A DNA stretch of 64,000 bases. It comes from Branchiostoma floridae. Lineage: Eukaryota > Chordata > Leptocardii > Amphioxiformes > Branchiostomatidae. Under the pieces are notes generated by a model, which saw only the letters and a program-made list of their open reading frames with translations, did not search any database and was not told where the DNA came from. The stretch is taken from contig NC_049981.1 in NCBI RefSeq assembly GCF_000003815.2, positions 34,147,094 to 34,211,093 of the forward strand, read 5' to 3'. Positions 22,716 to 35,260 of the stretch are shown here, piece after piece; position 1 is the first letter of the stretch; the number at the start of each line of letters is the position of its first letter. The position numbers were made by a program, and so were the translations under genes.

Positions 22716-24695
22716 CTCCAGTTGAGCTGGGAGATGGGGTTGACTGTGGTCCAGTTTGCCTTCTGGCCGGTGTCTCGGGTAAAGTTTCCCGTCAGGGGTG
22801 GCAGGTTACTCCTGGAGACGGAACAAACATAAAAAATAAACAAACAAACAAACCCAGACACCAAGGGGACAGGTTACTTCTGAGGCTAAACAAATACAAA
22901 TTACATTGTGCATAGAATACAATAATCATTAATGTATTCAATACACAATGTAAGTCTAAGATAAAAACTGACCTGAAGACGAAGTCTGCCCTGTCGATCT
23001 CCTGACCACACCCACTGCCGAGCAGCACGGCTCCGTTCCCCACCACGCTACAGCGCCGGTACGGCGTCGCGGGGAGGGGCGAGTCCTGCAGACAACAGGA
23101 AACAGTTTACACTAGCTGCGGCTAGTGGCAGTGACAGGCCATAGGGGCATGTCCAGGCATGACGCACCCGCTATGACATACAAGTCGGGGGTAGGAGGAA
23201 CCCCTTACATCCTAGGTAGGAAGACCTCCAAACAACAAACCTGCATCTGCTGGGGCCATTTTACACGTTGCATACAGTTGCCCCTGTAGGACATAGTGCT
23301 CCAGTGGACGAGAGGGTGAAGGAAGTGCACACTATTTCTTGGTAACACTTGAGTAAAATCCTCCCCTGTGACAAAGGCAGTTCATGAGGGTCCATCCCAA
23401 GACTTACCCTGGGTAGCGTGTTGTAGAAGCCACGGCTAGCCTGGAAAGTTTTTTCGTGCTGGATGTAGTAGCGGATCTTCTGCCCGACGCGAGTGTTGGT
23501 GCGGGTGAGGATAGCGTCGGCCTGGGTGTTGGTGCAGTTGTTGATTTCATCCCTACAGAAACAACAAGAGTTCCCAGACCTCATACCTCTGTGAAATATT
23601 TTGATTATGCAACTGTGATGTACACTATCAACTTATAAAATCTCAGAAGCAAGAAATTTGCATTATTGACCACTTTGATGAAGCATGGAACTTTCATGTT
23701 ATTTCTGCTGATTTGGCCGTTATTTGTATAATCAGTAAATGTTCCCCTACCTCAAATAACATTCGTTGTGTTTTAAGTTTTATAAAAGATGCTGGAATTT
23801 TACTATCTATTATGCAAATTAAGTCCTAATTTCTGTAATTTGCATTGCGTTACCCTGTCACTTGATTTGTACCTCAGAATTCACAGCCAATTCTTTTGCT
23901 ACAACTTTACGACATGAAAACTTTACATGAGGTGTCGAGAGGCAGATCTGTTGTGTCGCCATGGTAACAGCAAGTCCTGCCCAAGGGTCCGGACATCAAC
24001 GGGCGCTGTGGTTGGCTGCTGGGTGGTTACCGGGGAGACGAGCTCGGCAAGCAGCCGCGATTTGTTGAAGAGAATACAGGTGTCAGAATAGGGTTCCGCC
24101 TCTGCAGCTAGGAACAAACTGATAAACACACAAACAAGCGGCATTAGTTACTAGTTACAGTTAAGTACCACAGCAGTAGCACTGTAGTACCACAGCAGTA
24201 CCACTGTAGTACCACTGCAGTAGCACTGTAGTACCACAGCAGTAGCACTGTAGTACCACAGCAGAAGTGCTGTAGTACAAAAGCAGTTGTAGCACTGTAG
24301 TACCACAGCAGTAGCATAGCAACTTGAACTAGTACTAGTAATATATCAGTAGTACAGCAGTAATATGACAGTAATATATCAGTAGTACAGCAGTAGCACA
24401 GCAGTAATATGACAGTAATATATCAGCAGTACAGCAGTACCACAGCAGTAATATGACAGTAATATATCAGCAGTACAGCAGTACCACAGCAGTAATATGA
24501 CAGTAATATATCAGTAGCACAGCAGTACCACAGCAGTAATATGACAGTAATATAGCAGTAGCACAGCAGTAATACTAACCTTGCCAGCATAGTTTGCAGT
24601 CCGGAGTGCCCCGGCCCCCCCACAGCGTGCATGTAGTACAGCAGTAGCACTCCAGTTGCCAGAACTGCGGCCAGAAGCCATTGTTTTACCCGCAT
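22716..24695 (-). CDS. ST8-type alpha-2,8-sialyltransferase-like gene, five 5' exons
   Basis: Exons, in order of transcription: 24580-24695, 23927-24118, 23408-23552, 22973-23085, 22716-22811. All junctions are GT/AG and all phases match. The first exon encodes a type II signal anchor (MRVKQWLLAAVLATGVLLLY), as in Golgi glycosyltransferases. The third has TNTRVGQKIRYYI, typical of the ST8 stem/catalytic boundary. The fourth carries sialylmotif L, RRCSVVGNGAVLLGSGCGQE followed by IDRADFVFR, which binds CMP-sialic acid (established). The fifth has DTGQKANWTTVNPIS, the conserved end of that region. Motif S and the catalytic His are not visible; a 100-N gap (22513-22612) follows. The most likely role is adding alpha-2,8-linked sialic acid in the Golgi; the subtype is not resolved. 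An upstream in-frame ATG at 24722 is an alternative start. Confidence 0.85.
24160..24570. repeat. CAGTA-rich tandem repeat, partly 44-bp units
   Basis: In the first intron of the sialyltransferase gene. It starts with degenerate GTAGTACCACAGCAGTAGCA units and continues as 44-bp units containing CAGCAGTAATATGACAGTAA. The array reaches within a few bases of the exon 1 donor. Confidence 0.9.
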
Positions 24696-24699
24696 TATC

Positions 24700-27159
24700 A
24701 CACCTGCCTCGCCGCAGGCCAAAGGTCAACTGTGCAGCCAGTCCAAGCAAGGGTCAATGTCTCAATCTGAAGGGGTTAAAGGTCAGAAGTCATGGTGCGA
24801 CATGTGCTTTCCACATCTTTGTCCATACATGTTCCTCAGAGCTTCAAGGTCTAGTGCTGTTTCTTGCCACTATGTAGCCGATGTAGGTGGCGCTTTTGTG
24901 CATTGTGCACCGGTACTATGTACCAGTTCTGTACTGTAAAAATGTATCCGGTACTGGATCATGTAATGTAATGGTCAATAACATCATCCAATATTCATTT
25001 TTACACTAGCTTATTTTGTGATTGAAGATGCGATAAAACCTACCACTAAAACGAAAATTTGCAATGGAAAAGCCATAAAATGCAGTGCTGAAACTTGAAA
25101 TCAGAGTTTTTGAACCATATGGTCTCATGCCACACCAAAAGGGACCGCCAAAGTCCCCAAAAAAGCACTCCAGTTAAAACCTCTGAGGAAAATGTCTGGT
25201 ACCATACCAGGGTGGTAAGCAAAACATTCATTCATTCATTCTTTCTTTCATTCATTCATTCATTCATTCACTCAAATTATCATGTCAAAATTTGCAAATT
25301 TATCGGCAGATGGACATTATCGGAAGAACAGGACAGTACTTACAGTGTATCGTTATGGCAAAACTACAAGGCTACCCTTATTACTACAAAATGTTACAAA
25401 TAACCGCATGAAACATGTATGGAGTATAATGGACGTTCGACGGTCGAAGTACAAAGAGATGAAACCTTTTTAAGGTACTTGTTCGTTCGGCAGTGCTCCG
25501 TGAGTCCCGCTCGAGCCGTCCCGGCTGGCTGCAGCGGTGCGGCCGGTGTTCCTGACTTTCGCCTGGGCTATGGTTCCTTTCCTTGCCCCGAACAGGGCCG
25601 GTAACCCGACCTAACCGTAACACGACCTCACCGTTACCCGACCGTCCCGTTATTTTTGGCACCGTTATAATTTAGTGCCGCACCTGTGCTGACCTCTGAC
25701 CGGCCCTGTAGCCCTGGCGACGAACATCCTGTCGTCTGTTCGAGCGCAAGTTCCTCAGCAGACTTCGGGCGAACTGAGGACGTCCCGCCGAACGGAACAA
25801 ACAGATGAGGAGATTTTCTGTACCAGGAAAAATGACGGGACGAATTTCCTGCCCCTGATTTCCTGCTGTGGGCTGGGGGTCAAGGGTTAACTTATATATA
25901 CAGCATCGGCAGGTACCTGATTAGCTGCTTAATGTCAATTAGAACAAATTAACCATGATTGATTATCACTAGTAAAAATAAAAAATGTTGCTATCCGTAT
26001 AATTTATATTTTTTAAGAATTATTTGCTGTATAAGCTTATGATCTGTACTTGTGATGATTGTAACTCGTTTTGATGCGGTGCCAAGATGGCTGCCCCCAT
26101 GAGGAAAGATCGTGTTCACGGGGGCGACCCTCACGGGCAGACATGGTTCTATATGGGGGTTTTGAGGCACACGGTAATTCAACGAGGCCTATCAGTTTTC
26201 GGGTCACATTTTCAGGGCGTTTAGCAACAAAAAGCAGCGAAGGGGTTATCAACAAATAAAAGTTTAATATTTTATATAATAATAACAAGTTATCCTGGTA
26301 CCAGACGATATGCAGGGGCGGCAGGCTGTTTCTTCGGTGGCTCAATGCAGCCTGCCCGCCAATCCTAACTTAGCGCTCCGGGGAGAGCTCGATAACCTCC
26401 TTGGTCCGGGAGTTTAATTTTGTTACCGGCCCGGCTTTCGGGCTTTTACTACTCGGAGCGCCAAAAATTGTAGATTGGCGGGCAGACTCTCTTGCAAATA
26501 AGCACGTACTTCGGCATTTAGGACGAAATAATAATAATTTAACCGCAATAATTGTTATGGAAATTTATTACGATGGAGTGCCCTTGAAATGTTATACTTT
26601 TAAAATGGTTGTAAAGTCCGGAATCAATTCAGCTGCGGCTGCCATTTCTTGACTTGTATTATGCAATAAACCAGTATTAGAACTATTGTTTTGTGTTAGA
26701 ACTCAATACGACAATCCCTTGGCGCACTTTCCGTTTTGCTTAATCACACACTAGGCACTATCTAAGGGAGGAAAATTTGTTTTGCGAAAACCGCGTCAGA
26801 ACATAGACTGATTTTCATGTTTGCACTCTGAAGGTATTATTATCTCCCCCTTAGACCACTACTTAACCACTTGCTTACAAAAAATATATGTGTTAAAACT
26901 GTGCCGCGTGGCCCGGAGAGTGCCTTGAAATCTTTTTTTCTTGTTGGCGAGAGGCGCACTATGTGTACAATGTTGCGCCTGAAATTTAAAAAGAAAAATT
27001 CGGCACACAGGATATACAATGCTGCGATGGGACAGTTTTCACTTTGGGAAACCATGAAAATTCGTTCAAAAAAACACGTTTGACTCAGGTCCAGAAGTAG
27101 CCTGATTAAATCTCGCTTATAGCAGCCCGCCAAACATCCGCCGGCCCTCTAGTTACAGC
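24700..27159. other. Long non-coding stretch with (ATTC)n and one inverted repeat
   Basis: An (ATTC)n microsatellite lies at about 25227-25270. A GC-rich block at 25480-25860 has no gene I recognise. An imperfect inverted repeat has arms at 26352-26381 (CTGCCCGCCAATCCTAACTT and on) and 26454-26485 (complement). Short frames in between show no recognisable product. Confidence 0.45.
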
Positions 27160-27310
27160 CCTGGACAGCGGAGTTTGTGTTACACAGACTAGTCCAGAAG
27201 GTCCTGAGTTCAAACCCCGACTCAGGTCCAGAAGGTCCTGAGTTCAAACCCCGACGTGTCACCGATCTTGTGCCCTTGGGAAAGGCACTTTACACGACTT
27301 TCCTATATAG
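27160..27310 (+). mobile_element. tRNA-derived SINE
   Basis: Contains a B-box-like GAGTTCAAACCCCGAC (present twice because of a tandem duplication of about 35 bp), followed by a SINE body GTGTCACCGATCTTGTGCCC then TTGGGAAAGGCACTTTACAC. The same body occurs at 45594-45740, which identifies a dispersed family. Confidence 0.75.
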
Positions 27311-29189
27311 GCTACAAAAGTCTTCAGCAAATTGAAGTTGGTAGCCTCAAAAACGGAAGGAAGAAAAAAATTCTTATTTGAAATTAGCTGCGAGCCGACG
27401 AGTACTTGAATCAAAGTGTACATGCCCGGATTTTCCCTTCAAAAGTAATGTTGTACATGGGAAATGGCGCGCCGTGAGGCAAGCACTGCAAGAAAAGAAT
27501 AAAGTCGTAAATGTTAAATTGTATATATTACAGATTGATTATAGGCTATCCGAGTTCAAGATACGGTGTAGCCGTATTGATTTAAAGACGGATGCACAGT
27601 GTCCTTAGAACCAACAATACATGGACTTTTGCCTCTGGTAGATTGAAGACAAACGAATGGACTGTACGCTCTATAAGTAAAGGAAGATTAGAACTGCAAT
27701 CAGCAGGGACATCACATAAGCCTAGTTTAGGAACTATCTATTCACTAGCTCCCATAGCAGGCTCTCTATGCCTTTTTTTGGCACTTTTGCTGCCCATTTC
27801 TTTTGTACTGGGGTCGCTGATTGCTAGCCTTTTCTGACAGCCGGCCATTTTTAAAAAGAAGCCTTCTAAATTGACAAAATAAACAGTCATGTAGTCTCGA
27901 TCTGCCGAAGCCGTGAGTGGTTGGAACGCGCCTGTATATGTAACAAGGCTAATCTGTATCCTTCCTGCCAAGTAAGTTTCAAATGATACAACTGCAAATT
28001 TATTCGTTTTAAATTAATTTCCCCAACACAAAACACTGGTACAAACACAGAAGATTTCTATATGACTGTCAACAGGGATTTGTGGAGGCCCAATAGGTCT
28101 TTTCAGCAACACAGCCCTGAAACAGGGCCCTTAACAGTTTTCAGTAGACTGTATCTTTCAAATGATCTCAAATGATACAAGTTGAAATATCACAATACTT
28201 CTTTCCAACGATCTACGTGAAACTGCAAGATATATGAAGGGTATTTCTTCCAACGATACAGATGAAAACTCATCAGTCGGTGCACGTGTGAATCAAGGAT
28301 CTTTTGTCATATGGCTAAAACATTCGTTGTAAAGTCTTTCGGGTGAAATAGACTCAAATGTTCTGTGTAAAGGGTGCACATTTTTTGTGATATATAGCTT
28401 AATGTAACACCATCTGACTGTGAACCAATGAATATAACAGTTCGCATTTTCAGTGACAGAGAACACGTAGGCATCGTGAAACCTTCCAATCACGTGGTTT
28501 AAATATTACTATAACTCACTGGGTGAAACGCGCGTGTTCCTTAAGTATAACTAAGACCATTGCAAGCGTTTTGAAGGTCGCATGTCTCCAGTGTTAATGA
28601 CGAAACGCCGCGTGCACAGGGCGCATCCACAGTTTGCGGTAATATAAATTTTAGATTGATTAAAGGTTTGGTAATACCTGATGATCAACGGCCTGTTTTA
28701 CTTCGGATAAAAGAAATTCTTCTTCAAACAACGGAGAGTTTTACACACAAAGCAGTACGCCTTACCAGAATAATGCAACCATATGAAACTGCTAACTTAT
28801 CACTTTGTAAAGGTTTGTTCTTTCCCGCTCACTATACTGTAATGACTGTATCTTTCTTAGGGTGGATTTGACAGGGGGAGTGAGACTTTCCTCCGCACTT
28901 GTCCAAGATTCATCAAGGGTACTCTTTCAAAACTATGTGTATTAAAACGTTTTGTGTAAAACACAAGTCTTTCCGAGTCATAACTTACACCACAAAGTTT
29001 TAAAGGTCGCGTCTCTCCTATGGCCAGGAAGAAAAACGGGCACTCACCGGGTGACTCTCTCCACTGATATTAGTTAAAGGTTTGGTATAACCCCGGTGTG
29101 TAGTCGTGTACTCGGACTAGGGACCAGGTAAACCAGATGAGGTACATTACATTTTAGATATACTTAGTTGTATTTTCCTTCAAAAGTGA
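27311..29189. other. Non-coding stretch with two diverged direct copies
   Basis: Segments at about 28560-28690 and 29000-29090 share AAGGTCGC, a following CTC-rich part and ATTAAAGGTTTGGTA; they are diverged direct copies. Nothing else recognised. Confidence 0.4.
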
Positions 29190-29914
29190 GAGAAGGGAAA
29201 TTCCAGGTAAGACATGTTTTTTTTTAACATTGACCATAATATACCAGGTAAGGTACATTCCAGGTAAGACAGATGTGTTTCATTTGAAGATTGACTATAA
29301 GACACAAGGTAAGGAACTTTTCAGGTAAGACAGGTGTGTTTGATTTGAAGATTGACTATAAGACACAAGGTAAGGAACTTTTCAGGTAAGACGGGTGTGC
29401 TTGATTTGAAGATTGACCATAGGACACAGAGTTATGTACATTCCAGGTAAGACAGGTGAGTTCTCTTTGAATATTGACCATAAGAGATCAGGTAAGGTAC
29501 ATTCCAGGTAAGACAGGTGTGCTTTCTTTGAAGATTGACCATAAAACACCAGGTAATGTACATTCCAGGTAAGACAGGTGTGCTTTCTTTGAAGATTGAC
29601 CATAAGACACCAGGTAATGTACATTACAGGTAAGACAGGTATGTTTCATTTAAAGATTGACCATAAGGCACCAGGTAATGTACATTACAGGTAAGACAGG
29701 TGTGTTTCATTTGAAGATTGGTCATAAGACACAAGGTAAGGAACTTTTCAGGTAAGACAGGTGTGCCATCTCCTCTGTAGGCAAAAAACACACCTGTCTT
29801 GCCTCTAATGTACCTCGTCTGGTCATACCTGGCATGTATTCAAAGAAAACATACCTGTCTTACCTGTAATGTACCTCATCTGGTCAAACTAGTCATAAGT
29901 AAAGAAAACACACC
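29190..29914. repeat. About 61-bp tandem array that reverses orientation
   Basis: Units contain CCAGGTAAGACAGGTGTG, then TTTGAAGATTGACCATAAGA and CACCAGGTAATGTACATT. The forward array ends near 29770; from about 29786 to the N gap at 29915 the same unit appears as its complement (ACACACCTGTCTTGCC and AATGTACCTC). The array is therefore head-to-head. Confidence 0.85.
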
Positions 29915-30014
29915 NNNNNNNNNNNNNNNNNNNNNNNNNNNNNNNNNNNNNNNNNNNNNNNNNNNNNNNNNNNNNNNNNNNNNNNNNNNNNNNNNNNNNN
30001 NNNNNNNNNNNNNN

Positions 30015-33000
30015 TGATTATGTCACAGATGACACCCCGATTATCGATTCTAAAATTCTTCCAAAAGACTATAGTTTTGACCACCCTCTCCCTAGATCCA
30101 ATATGGATGAAACTCAACCAACAGTTTTTGGTAAAAATCTAATAGACCTTTGTATCAATAGCAAAGTTAGAATACTAAACGGGAGAACGCCCGGAGACCT
30201 TCTTGGTAAACCAACGTGCTATCAGCCAAAAGGATGTAGTGTAGTAGACTATGTACTAGCTAGCGAGGACATAGTTCTCCGTAAATCAATCTTCTTTCAC
30301 ATTGAAGCATTATCGCCACTCTCCGACCATTGCAAACTCACTCTACTGTTAGAAGGCAACCCAAAACCACTCCAGTCCCAACAAAAGGTAAACAAACTGT
30401 CGACAATGCCTTATAGAAGATTTACATGGAATTCAGATTCTAGTGAAAAGTTCACCGAAATAATTAACTCAGTATCTTTTTCCTCAAACATTGACAGCTT
30501 CATCCTCAAAAATTACGAGCTAAAACCAGAATCATTAGAGACTGTCCTACAAGACCTCGTTACACCATTACAAGAAGCCAGAAAAAAGTCTCTTTCCTTA
30601 CATAGCACAAAAAAGACGAAAAGACAACCCAGTTCGAAACAATCAAACAAGAAGAAATGGTTTAATCAAACATGCGCTTCTGCTAGACGTGAACTACAAA
30701 ACCTTGCTAAGCTTCTTTCTAGAAATCCACGCGACCCTCATATTCGAGGATCCTATTTCGTTAAGAAAAAACAATACACCAGGCTTATACGGAAAATCAA
30801 GAAAGAGCACAAAGAAAAGATATTTAAGCAACTAAATTCATTATCCGATAACAACCCTTCGGGCTTTTGGTCACTTCTTAAAGAGTACAAATCTAATGAT
30901 AAAACTGACGATCACGAAACGATTCCAGCTGAAAGCCTACACTCGCACTTCAAAAAGCTTTATGGCATAGACCCAAACACCTCGAAACCACGCAGCAGCT
31001 TTGAAACACACATAGAAAATGAATTATACAAGCTAGAGAAAAATCTTGAAAATAATCCCCTGGACTTCCCAATAAGCAAAGCTGAAGTTAAACAGGCACT
31101 CTCTAATCTTAAAAACGGCAAAGCTTCGGGAAGTGATCTCATTCGAAATGAAATGTTGAAGTGCTCATCAAACATTATATTAGAACCACTAGTCAAACTT
31201 TTTAACCTGTTCCTGTCTGCAGGGTACTTTCCCCACGAATGGTGCACCAGCCACATTGTAGCATTACATAAAGGCGGTACAAAAGACGACCCTAATAATT
31301 ACAGGGGGATCTCAGTGACGAGTTGTCTAGCAAAACTATTCACTTCTATTTTAAACACACGCCTTACAGAGTTCTTAGACGAATACAAACTAATCTCACC
31401 CAACCAAGCCGGTTTTAGGAAACATTTTGGAACAAGAGACAACCTATTTGTCATGGATACCCTTATTAGTAAATATACATCCGAAAACAAACGACTATAT
31501 TCGTGTTTTATAGATTTTAGAAAGGCGTTCGACTCGGTTTGGCGAGAAGGGCTCCGCTTCAAATTACTCAACTCGGGAATAGGAGGGAACTTTTACAGTC
31601 TTATTAAATGCATGTATGAAAAACCCAGCACATGCGTCAAAACGTCNNNNNNNNNNNNNNNNNNNNNNNNNNNNNNNNNNNNNNNNNNNNNNNNNNNNNN
31701 NNNNNNNNNNNNNNNNNNNNNNNNNNNNNNNNNNNNNNNNNNNNNNNNNNNNNNNNNNNNNNNNNNNNNNNNNNNNNNNNNNNNNNNNNNNNNNNNNNNN
31801 NNNNNNNNNNNNNNNNNNNNNNNNNNNNNNNNNNNNNNNNNNNNNNNNNNNNNNNNNNNNNNNNNNNNNNNNNNNNNNNNNNNNNNNNNNNNNNNNNNNN
31901 NNNNNNNNNNNNNNNNNNNNNNNNNNNNNNNNNNNNNNNNNNNNNNNNNNNNNNNNNNNNNNNNNNNNNNNNNNNNNNNNNNNNNNNNNNNNNNNNNNNN
32001 NNNNNNNNNNNNNNNNNNNNNNNNNNNNNNNNNNNNNNNNNNNNNNNNNNNNNNNNNNNNNNNNNNNNNNNNNNNNNNNNNNNNNNNNNNNNNNNNNNNN
32101 NNNNNNNNNNNNNNNNNNNNNNNNNNNNNNNNNNNNNNNNNNNNNNNNNNNNNNNNNNNNNNNNNNNNNNNNNNNNNNNNNNNNNNNNNNNNNNNNNNNN
32201 NNNNNNNNNNNNNNNNNNNNNNNNNNNNNNNNNNNNNNNNNNNNNNNNNNNNNNNNNNNNNNNNNNNNNNNNNNNNNNNNNNNNNNNNNNNNNNNNNNNN
32301 NNNNNNNNNNNNNNNNNNNNNNNNNNNNNNNNNNNNNNNNNNNNNNNNNNNNNNNNNNNNNNNNNNNNNNNNNNNNNNNNNNNNNNNNNNNNNNNNNNNN
32401 NNNNNNNNNNNNNNNNNNNNNNNNNNNNNNNNNNNNNNNNNNNNNNNNNNNNNNNNNNNNNNNNNNNNNNNNNNNNNNNNNNNNNNNNNNNNNNNNNNNN
32501 NNNNNNNNNNNNNNNNNNNNNNNNNNNNNNNNNNNNNNNNNNNNNNNNNNNNNNNNAATATGATAAGGAACAGAATTACCAATAGGTATATCCAGACGTC
32601 TCTACATAATATAAGTATAGATACCGGTAAGCTGAGATTCTACAAAACTTGTAAATCTGTATACGCTAGAGAGAAATACTTAGAACTAGTTGATTTCGAG
32701 CTGCGCTCCGCAATAAGCAAAGTCAGAATTAGCGCTCATCCTCTAGAAGTGGAAAGAGGGAGATACAAGAGATTACCAGTGTGTGAAAGGATTTGTAAAT
32801 ATTGTACATCTAAAGCAGTGGGAGACGAAACACATTTCATTTCCAAATGTTCATTCAACGAAACCGAAAGAATCACCCTGTTTAGAGAAGTCACAAAGAC
32901 TTATCCCAACTTCCCCACATTGACAGACAAACAGAAGGCCACTTTTCTCTTGAAATCGCAGAACCCACAAATTTTAGAAAATGTGGGGCTTTTCGTCTCC

Positions 33001-33150
33001 CTCTGCTTCCAAAAAAGATAAGTCAAACCCAACCTGCTTAGAAATAGCCAACACTAGTATTAGATTAGAACATTGTTTATGACTGTCCACTGTGTATACT
33101 ATGTACTTGCAATTAGCCCTCGGGCACGAACTTGCAAATAAACTTCCTAT
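30015..33150 (+). mobile_element. APE-type non-LTR retrotransposon: endonuclease end, reverse transcriptase, C-terminal zinc motif
   Basis: One open frame enters from the 100-N gap (codon at 30016) and ends at 33021, crossing a 910-N gap (31647-32556). It reads: the end of an AP-like endonuclease (CYQPKGCSVVDYVLAS and LSPLSDHCKLTLL), a basic linker, and the reverse transcriptase start (LKNGKASGSDLIRNEMLK, IVALHKGGTKDDPNNYRGIS and FIDFRKAFDSVW, motif A with a catalytic Asp). The gap hides the YxDD motif. A C-terminal CERICKYCTS followed by DETHFISKC is a Cys/His cluster common in such ORF2 proteins. The 3' UTR ends with CTTGCAAATAAACTTC. There is no stop in the visible parts, so it may be a young copy. 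The clade is not assigned. Confidence 0.85.
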
Positions 33151-33375
33151 ATGTATCAATTATGTCTTCCTTGGCTGGACTTCGCGAGCGAATCATCTAG
33201 GGGCTGTCCACGTCGGCCACATGCTCGTTGGTGTCTAGTCAGTCCTATGCGGAACAGACACACCCGTCCACGGCGGTCACAGGGGAATGCTTCGTTGGGG
33301 GTCTGGGCCACGGCGGGGCAGTTCTTCCTTCTGCTGCGCTTCTCCTCGTGTGCAGCTTTGCGGCTCTTCTCGAAA

Positions 33376-33710
33376 GAGGATACTGCCTGGTATATCCGGA
33401 CTGTGCTTCGCCAGGCCTCGGTTTGAGGATACTGCCTGGTATATCCGGACTGTGCTTCGCCAGGCCTCGGTTTGAGGATACTGCCTGGTATATCCGGACT
33501 GTGTTTCGCCAGGCCTCGGTTTGGGTATATCCGGACTGTGTTTCGCCAGGCCTCGGTTTGAGGATACTGCCTGGTATATCCGGACTGTGCTTCGCCAGGC
33601 CTCGGTTTGAGGATACTGCCTGGTATATCCGGACTGTGCTTCGCCAGGCCTCGGTTTGAGGATACTGCCTGGTATATCCGGACTGTGCTTCGCCAGGCCT
33701 CGGTCTGCAG
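33376..33710. repeat. 49-bp minisatellite, about 7 copies
   Basis: Units of GAGGATACTGCCTGGTATAT, CCGGACTGTGCTTCGCCAGG and CCTCGGTTT. One unit near 33513 lacks the first part. Adjoining GC-rich sequence (33180-33375) has no recognised gene. Confidence 0.9.
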
Positions 33711-33905
33711 CGAGGGCTGACCACTGGTGATTGATGTCGCAGGCAGAGATCTGACAGAGACGTCTCATATGTATAGTTGACCAATTTAACTCCAGTATGC
33801 CTAGATGGAAATATTGGTACGTGGGTGGGCCGTGATGAGACCTTGTTTCGATAATAGCGTGTTGCAGTGGAACTTCCGGGTTTGATCATGAGATCTGAAC
33901 ATGCN

Positions 33906-33990
33906 ATCTGTAAAGGAAGCCTTTGAGAAACAACGAGGCCACTTCACTGTCCGTGTAGACGACCCTCAAATCACTCATGCGAAGGAAAAT
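33906..33990 (+). pseudogene. Relic of a nebulin module-g exon
   Basis: The stretch encodes EAFEKQRGHFTVRVDDPQIT then HAKE, matching module g of the nebulin gene (compare 41217-41321). The start is damaged: an N at 33905, no acceptor, and one base missing relative to CTGTACAGGGAAGC. The last 20 or so codons-worth of exon sequence after HAKE, including the donor, are replaced by unrelated AT-rich DNA. It lies 5.5 kb upstream of the first intact exon and is surrounded by LINE fragments. It is either a dead exon of the gene or a fragment of a local duplication. Confidence 0.75.
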
Positions 33991-34885
33991 GTTAGGTGCT
34001 ATTTGACATATGAAGTTATCAAAAAAGAAATTGTGACATATAACACCAGTCACTCCATTCTAGGAAAGTTGTTTTCCGGATTTGAACGCGGACATCTTGA
34101 AATCCCCATTTTTCAACTTTTTTCTTCCTGAACATACATGAAAGTTTTACATACCATTGGAAAGATCATGTTATCTGGAGTATGAGGCTCCTTTTTTATG
34201 GTCATAACGTACAAATTTTTTGAGATATTTGACTTTGAAAATTGCTTATCCCGAGGGTTAGACACCGAAACCCGAAGAAAATTCTTGAGCCCGCTGGCTC
34301 AATCAAGTCAAACCGTCGGTCTTCAGAGCTTACCCCGATTGAAGACCGCATACAATTAACACCATGAAAATCACTGAATTAAATAGAATGCACCAAAAAG
34401 CTGTTATTCAAAAAGAATTCACACCTGGTAAGCTTGTGTAATTAGCACGTGTATGACAAATTCAGACTACCTGGCAACTCAGGTACAGACCGACGGGGTG
34501 GACAGAAGATCCTCGGGAAATATTACTGACCCGTCCCCCGCTAAAGGCGGGAAAAGGTTATTTTGTATATAGTTAGCTAAATCAATACAATTTGCTTGAT
34601 TTCAATGATTCATATGAAGAAAAGTTATCTTTGAAAGAAAAGCACAGCCTTGTCTGCCCAAGGAACTACACCGGGTCCGATATTTATTATTTTGTTTTAA
34701 TCACACAAGACTTAGGGATTGTCCTTGTAACCTTCTTAGATAACGAAATTGCCACTGGCCTCCCAGCAGGGTGGCTGGTGCCAGTTTATTATTATTTATT
34801 TGGTGGGCCAACTACTCTCTCTTTGCAACCAGGGGGCTGAATTGTGAGGAACTCAGCCTATGTCTAATCTGGGTTGATGAATAGA
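33991..34885. other. AT-rich non-coding stretch
   Basis: A segment at about 34260-34560 contains CCGTCGGTC-like motifs that recur at 38690-38990 in another arrangement, suggesting a dispersed repeat. No gene seen. Confidence 0.4.
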
Positions 34886-35260
34886 GAAGTTTATTTGCAA
34901 GTTCATGCTTGAGGGCTAATTGCAAGTGCATGGTGTAAATATAGGAGATATAGAAGTGACAATAAACAGTTATAAACAATATTCTACTATAATACTAGTG
35001 TTGGCTATTTCTAAACTGGTTGGGTTTGACTTCTTTTTTGGAAGCAGAGGGAGACGGAAAGCCCCACATTTTCTACAGTTTGTGGGTTCTGCGATTTCAA
35101 GAGAAAAGTGGCTTTCTGTTCGTCTGTGGGTGTGGGGAATCTATATCTATACTTATATTATGTAGAAACGTCTGGATATACATATCTGTAATTCTGTTCC
35201 TTATCAGATAACATACATATACAGGGTCACAGAGTGAGTTGTCTGAGTACCAGAGATAAA
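34886..35260 (-). mobile_element. 3' fragment of the 30-kb LINE family, minus strand, internally deleted
   Basis: The complement matches the 3' end of the retrotransposon at 30015-33150, including TTGCAATTAGCCCTC and CTTGCAAATAAAC, the KSQNPQ region and the GATAAGGAACAGAATTAC block. About 300 bases corresponding to the zinc-motif region are missing. Confidence 0.8.

Noticed and set aside
31593-32585. Long frames through the 910-N run in other phases
   Set aside because: They consist almost wholly of N; only the frame joined to the reverse transcriptase and C-terminal zinc motif is supported.
33228-33889. Frames of about 140-210 codons on both strands
   Set aside because: Produced by the 49-bp minisatellite in several frames; no convincing gene.
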